DNA of 7,779 nt, taken from assembly GCA_030609975.1 (NCBI GenBank), contig JAUWSR010000177.1:1-7779 (forward strand), read 5' to 3'. How positions within the stretch are numbered: the stretch's first letter is position 1; each line of letters starts with the position of its first letter. Shown in pieces: positions 6,443 through 7,779 of this stretch. The position numbers were made by a program, and so were the translations under genes. The notes under the pieces were generated by a model that did not search any database, was not told the origin of the DNA, and worked only from the letters and a program-made list of their open reading frames with translations. This stretch comes from Acidobacteriota bacterium. Lineage in GTDB: Bacteria > Acidobacteriota > Aminicenantia > Aminicenantales > Aminicenantaceae.

Positions 6443-6447
6443 AAGGA
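6443..6447 (+). promoter_or_regulatory. Ribosome binding site that decides the adaptor start
   Basis: AAGGA lies 8 nt before the ATG at 6456. The ATG at 6420, which overlaps the tolC-like stop, lacks such a site and would add a 12-residue charged extension ahead of the lipoprotein signal. The 6456 start is therefore preferred. Confidence 0.65.
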
Positions 6448-6455
6448 ATAAGAAA

Positions 6456-7589
6456 ATGAAAATAAGCAAAGCTTTGACAATTTTGATGTGTGTTGCACTC
6501 CTCTTTGCCTGCCGCCCCAACAACAAGCAGGCACAATTGGCCCGCATGGAGAGACAACGGGATGTTTTGAACCAAAAGATAGATTTGTTAAAAGCGGAGA
6601 TCGCACAGCAGGGAGGGGCGGCCCCTAGAGCTGAGGCCCTCACCTTTGTCAGTATTGCCGAGATGTCTCCCACCCTATTCAAACATTATATCCAGGTACA
6701 GGGCACGGTCGAATCCGACAACAACATCCTGATCCCGGCCCAAAGCTCGGGTGTCGTAAAAAAGATCCATGTCAAGGTAGGCAACAACGTCCGCCAAGGC
6801 CAATTGTTGGCTGAACTGGACGGCGCTATCCTGGAAAGCAGCATTTCCGAGCTGAAAAACGGCTTAGAGCTGGCCGCCACCATCTACGAAAGACAGGAGC
6901 GTCTCTGGAATAAGAACATCGGGAGCGAGATCCAATTTCTGCAGGCTAAAAACAACAAAGAGAACCTGGAAAAAAGACTGGAAACCCTGCAAGAGCAGTA
7001 CAAGCTCACCAAGATCCGCTCCCCGATCAATGGGACAGTGGATGATGTTCAAATCAAAGAGGGAGAGATGGCTGCGGCTGGTTTCGGTACCATCCGGATC
7101 GTGCAGCTTTCCCGGCTCAAAATCACAGCCACTCTTTCCGAGAATTATATCGCCCGCGTCAAGCGGAATGATCTGGTCAAGATAGAGATCCCGGTGGCAG
7201 GGGTAGAACTTGAACGCACGATCGATGCCGTAGCCCAGGTTATCGATCCCAACAACCGTACCTTCGAGATCGAGATCCAACTCCCCGCCTCCGAAAGCAA
7301 TATTAAGCCCAATATGCTGGCCGTGGTCACGATCAACGATTATACCAATCCCGAGGCGCTCACGGTGCCTCAGAATATCATCCAGAAAACGGGAACGGGA
7401 AATTTTCTCTTTTCCGCCTCTCAAGAAAACGGACGCTGTATAGCTTCCCGGAGAGCTGTCCAAACCGGAGAGAGCTACAACAACAGGGTCGAGATCCTGG
7501 CAGGGCTCGAACCGGGTGACCAAGTTGTGATCTCCGGATTCCAGAATTTGGCTAACGGACAGGGTATTTCCGTTACAAATCAGGATTAG
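6456..7589 (+). CDS. RND efflux periplasmic adaptor (HlyD/AcrA family), lipoprotein
   Basis: This 377-residue membrane-fusion protein joins the RND pump to the TolC-like channel. The signal MKISKALTILMCVALLFAC gives a lipobox L-F-A-C with the lipid-bearing Cys19. Phe at -2 is unusual, and Arg rather than Asp follows the Cys, so final membrane sorting is uncertain. Residues 26-52 form a heptad-like coiled coil (QLARMERQRDVLNQKIDLLK) ahead of the usual domains, which AcrA lacks. Next come the first half of the lipoyl domain (SSGVVKKIHVKVGNNVRQGQ, 97-116), a helical hairpin (126-185), the second lipoyl half (IRSPINGTVDDVQIKEGEMA, 187-206), the beta-barrel (about 215-295) and a membrane-proximal domain (to 377, with LEPGDQVVISGFQNLANGQG near the end). 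The gene begins 28 nt after the tolC-like stop and is followed 29 nt later by the RND gene, an operon. The overall style matches adaptors I remember from Bacteroidota. Confidence 0.93.
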   Translation: MKISKALTILMCVALLFACRPNNKQAQLARMERQRDVLNQKIDLLKAEIAQQGGAAPRAEALTFVSIAEMSPTLFKHYIQVQGTVESDNNILIPAQSSGVVKKIHVKVGNNVRQGQLLAELDGAILESSISELKNGLELAATIYERQERLWNKNIGSEIQFLQAKNNKENLEKRLETLQEQYKLTKIRSPINGTVDDVQIKEGEMAAAGFGTIRIVQLSRLKITATLSENYIARVKRNDLVKIEIPVAGVELERTIDAVAQVIDPNNRTFEIEIQLPASESNIKPNMLAVVTINDYTNPEALTVPQNIIQKTGTGNFLFSASQENGRCIASRRAVQTGESYNNRVEILAGLEPGDQVVISGFQNLANGQGISVTNQD

Positions 7590-7618
7590 GATTTTACGTC
7601 ACAAAAAAGAAGGTTAAG

Positions 7619-7779
7619 ATGAAGGACAAGGATTTCAAACTCACCAACATCGCTATCCGTAACCGCACGACGGTCTATATCTTCACGGTACTCCTAGTGA
7701 TCTTTGGTATTATTCAGTATAACTCTACGCCCAAAGAAAAATTTCCCGAGATGGTATTTCCCTATTTCATGATCGGGAC
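7619..7779 (+). CDS. RND efflux pump (AcrB/HAE-1-like), N-terminal 53 codons, cut by window edge
   Basis: An ATG at 7619 with GAAGG (7609-7613) 5 nt upstream opens a frame that runs off the right edge. The residues KLTNIAIRNRTTVYIFTVLL, then GIIQYNSTPKEKFPEMVFPY, are the RND start: a short cytoplasmic helix, transmembrane helix 1 (about residues 17-34) and the P-x-E-x-F-P-E entry to the periplasmic porter domain. Full-length members exceed 1000 residues and form the proton-driven inner-membrane trimer. The gene lies 29 nt after the adaptor and completes the tripartite set. The substrate cannot be predicted from this fragment. Confidence 0.92.
   Translation, partial: MKDKDFKLTNIAIRNRTTVYIFTVLLVIFGIIQYNSTPKEKFPEMVFPYFMIG

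Noticed and set aside
6420..6455. Adaptor start overlapping the tolC-like stop codon
   Set aside because: It would put 12 charged residues ahead of a good lipoprotein signal. AAGGA before 6456 supports the later ATG.
6864..7523. 219-codon open frame on the minus strand
   Set aside because: It is antisense to the adaptor gene, without a ribosome site or any family resemblance.

Overview
The window comes from a Gram-negative bacterium. It has an outer-membrane TolC-type protein, a lipid-anchored periplasmic adaptor, an RND pump and a UbiE/MenG-type quinone methyltransferase. Mixed base composition and gene style would suit a Desulfobacterota-like or other environmental Gram-negative lineage, but that placement is a weak inference. 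There is no rRNA, tRNA, CRISPR array or recognisable transposase, and no gene-free stretch longer than 232 bases.

Left part (1-1225): an AT-rich accessory pair. The C-terminal tail of a nucleotidyltransferase-like protein (resembling the DUF6036 group) overlaps by 14 nt a 345-residue protein with a winged-helix domain. The layout is like that of nucleotidyltransferase/winged-helix toxin-antitoxin or defence modules, but the catalytic part lies outside the window. An intergenic strip (1226-1394) with two small hairpins separates this pair from a more GC-rich region.

Middle (1395-3975): a large secreted protein of no family I can name, with Cys, His and Asp placed as in papain-like (NlpC/P60 or transglutaminase-like) enzymes. 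It is followed convergently by a minus-strand ubiE/menG-type methyltransferase.

Right part (4009-7779): a drug-efflux cassette reading rightwards: an AcrR-like TetR repressor, a TolC-like outer-membrane factor, an HlyD/AcrA-like lipoprotein adaptor and the first 53 codons of an RND pump. The repressor has a near-consensus sigma-70 promoter (TTGACA, 17 nt, TAATAT). Its -10/start region is overlapped by an 18-bp palindrome closely resembling the E. coli AcrR box, and its -35 by a second, unrelated perfect dyad. The 232-nt gap between repressor and tolC-like gene holds a foldable element of about 45 nt. The expected logic is ligand-responsive autorepression of the regulator, and possibly of the pump genes by read-through. 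The three pump genes would form one tripartite inner membrane-periplasm-outer membrane efflux machine.

The points most worth following are the nucleotidyltransferase/winged-helix pair, the secreted putative cysteine enzyme, and the double-dyad promoter of the efflux regulator.
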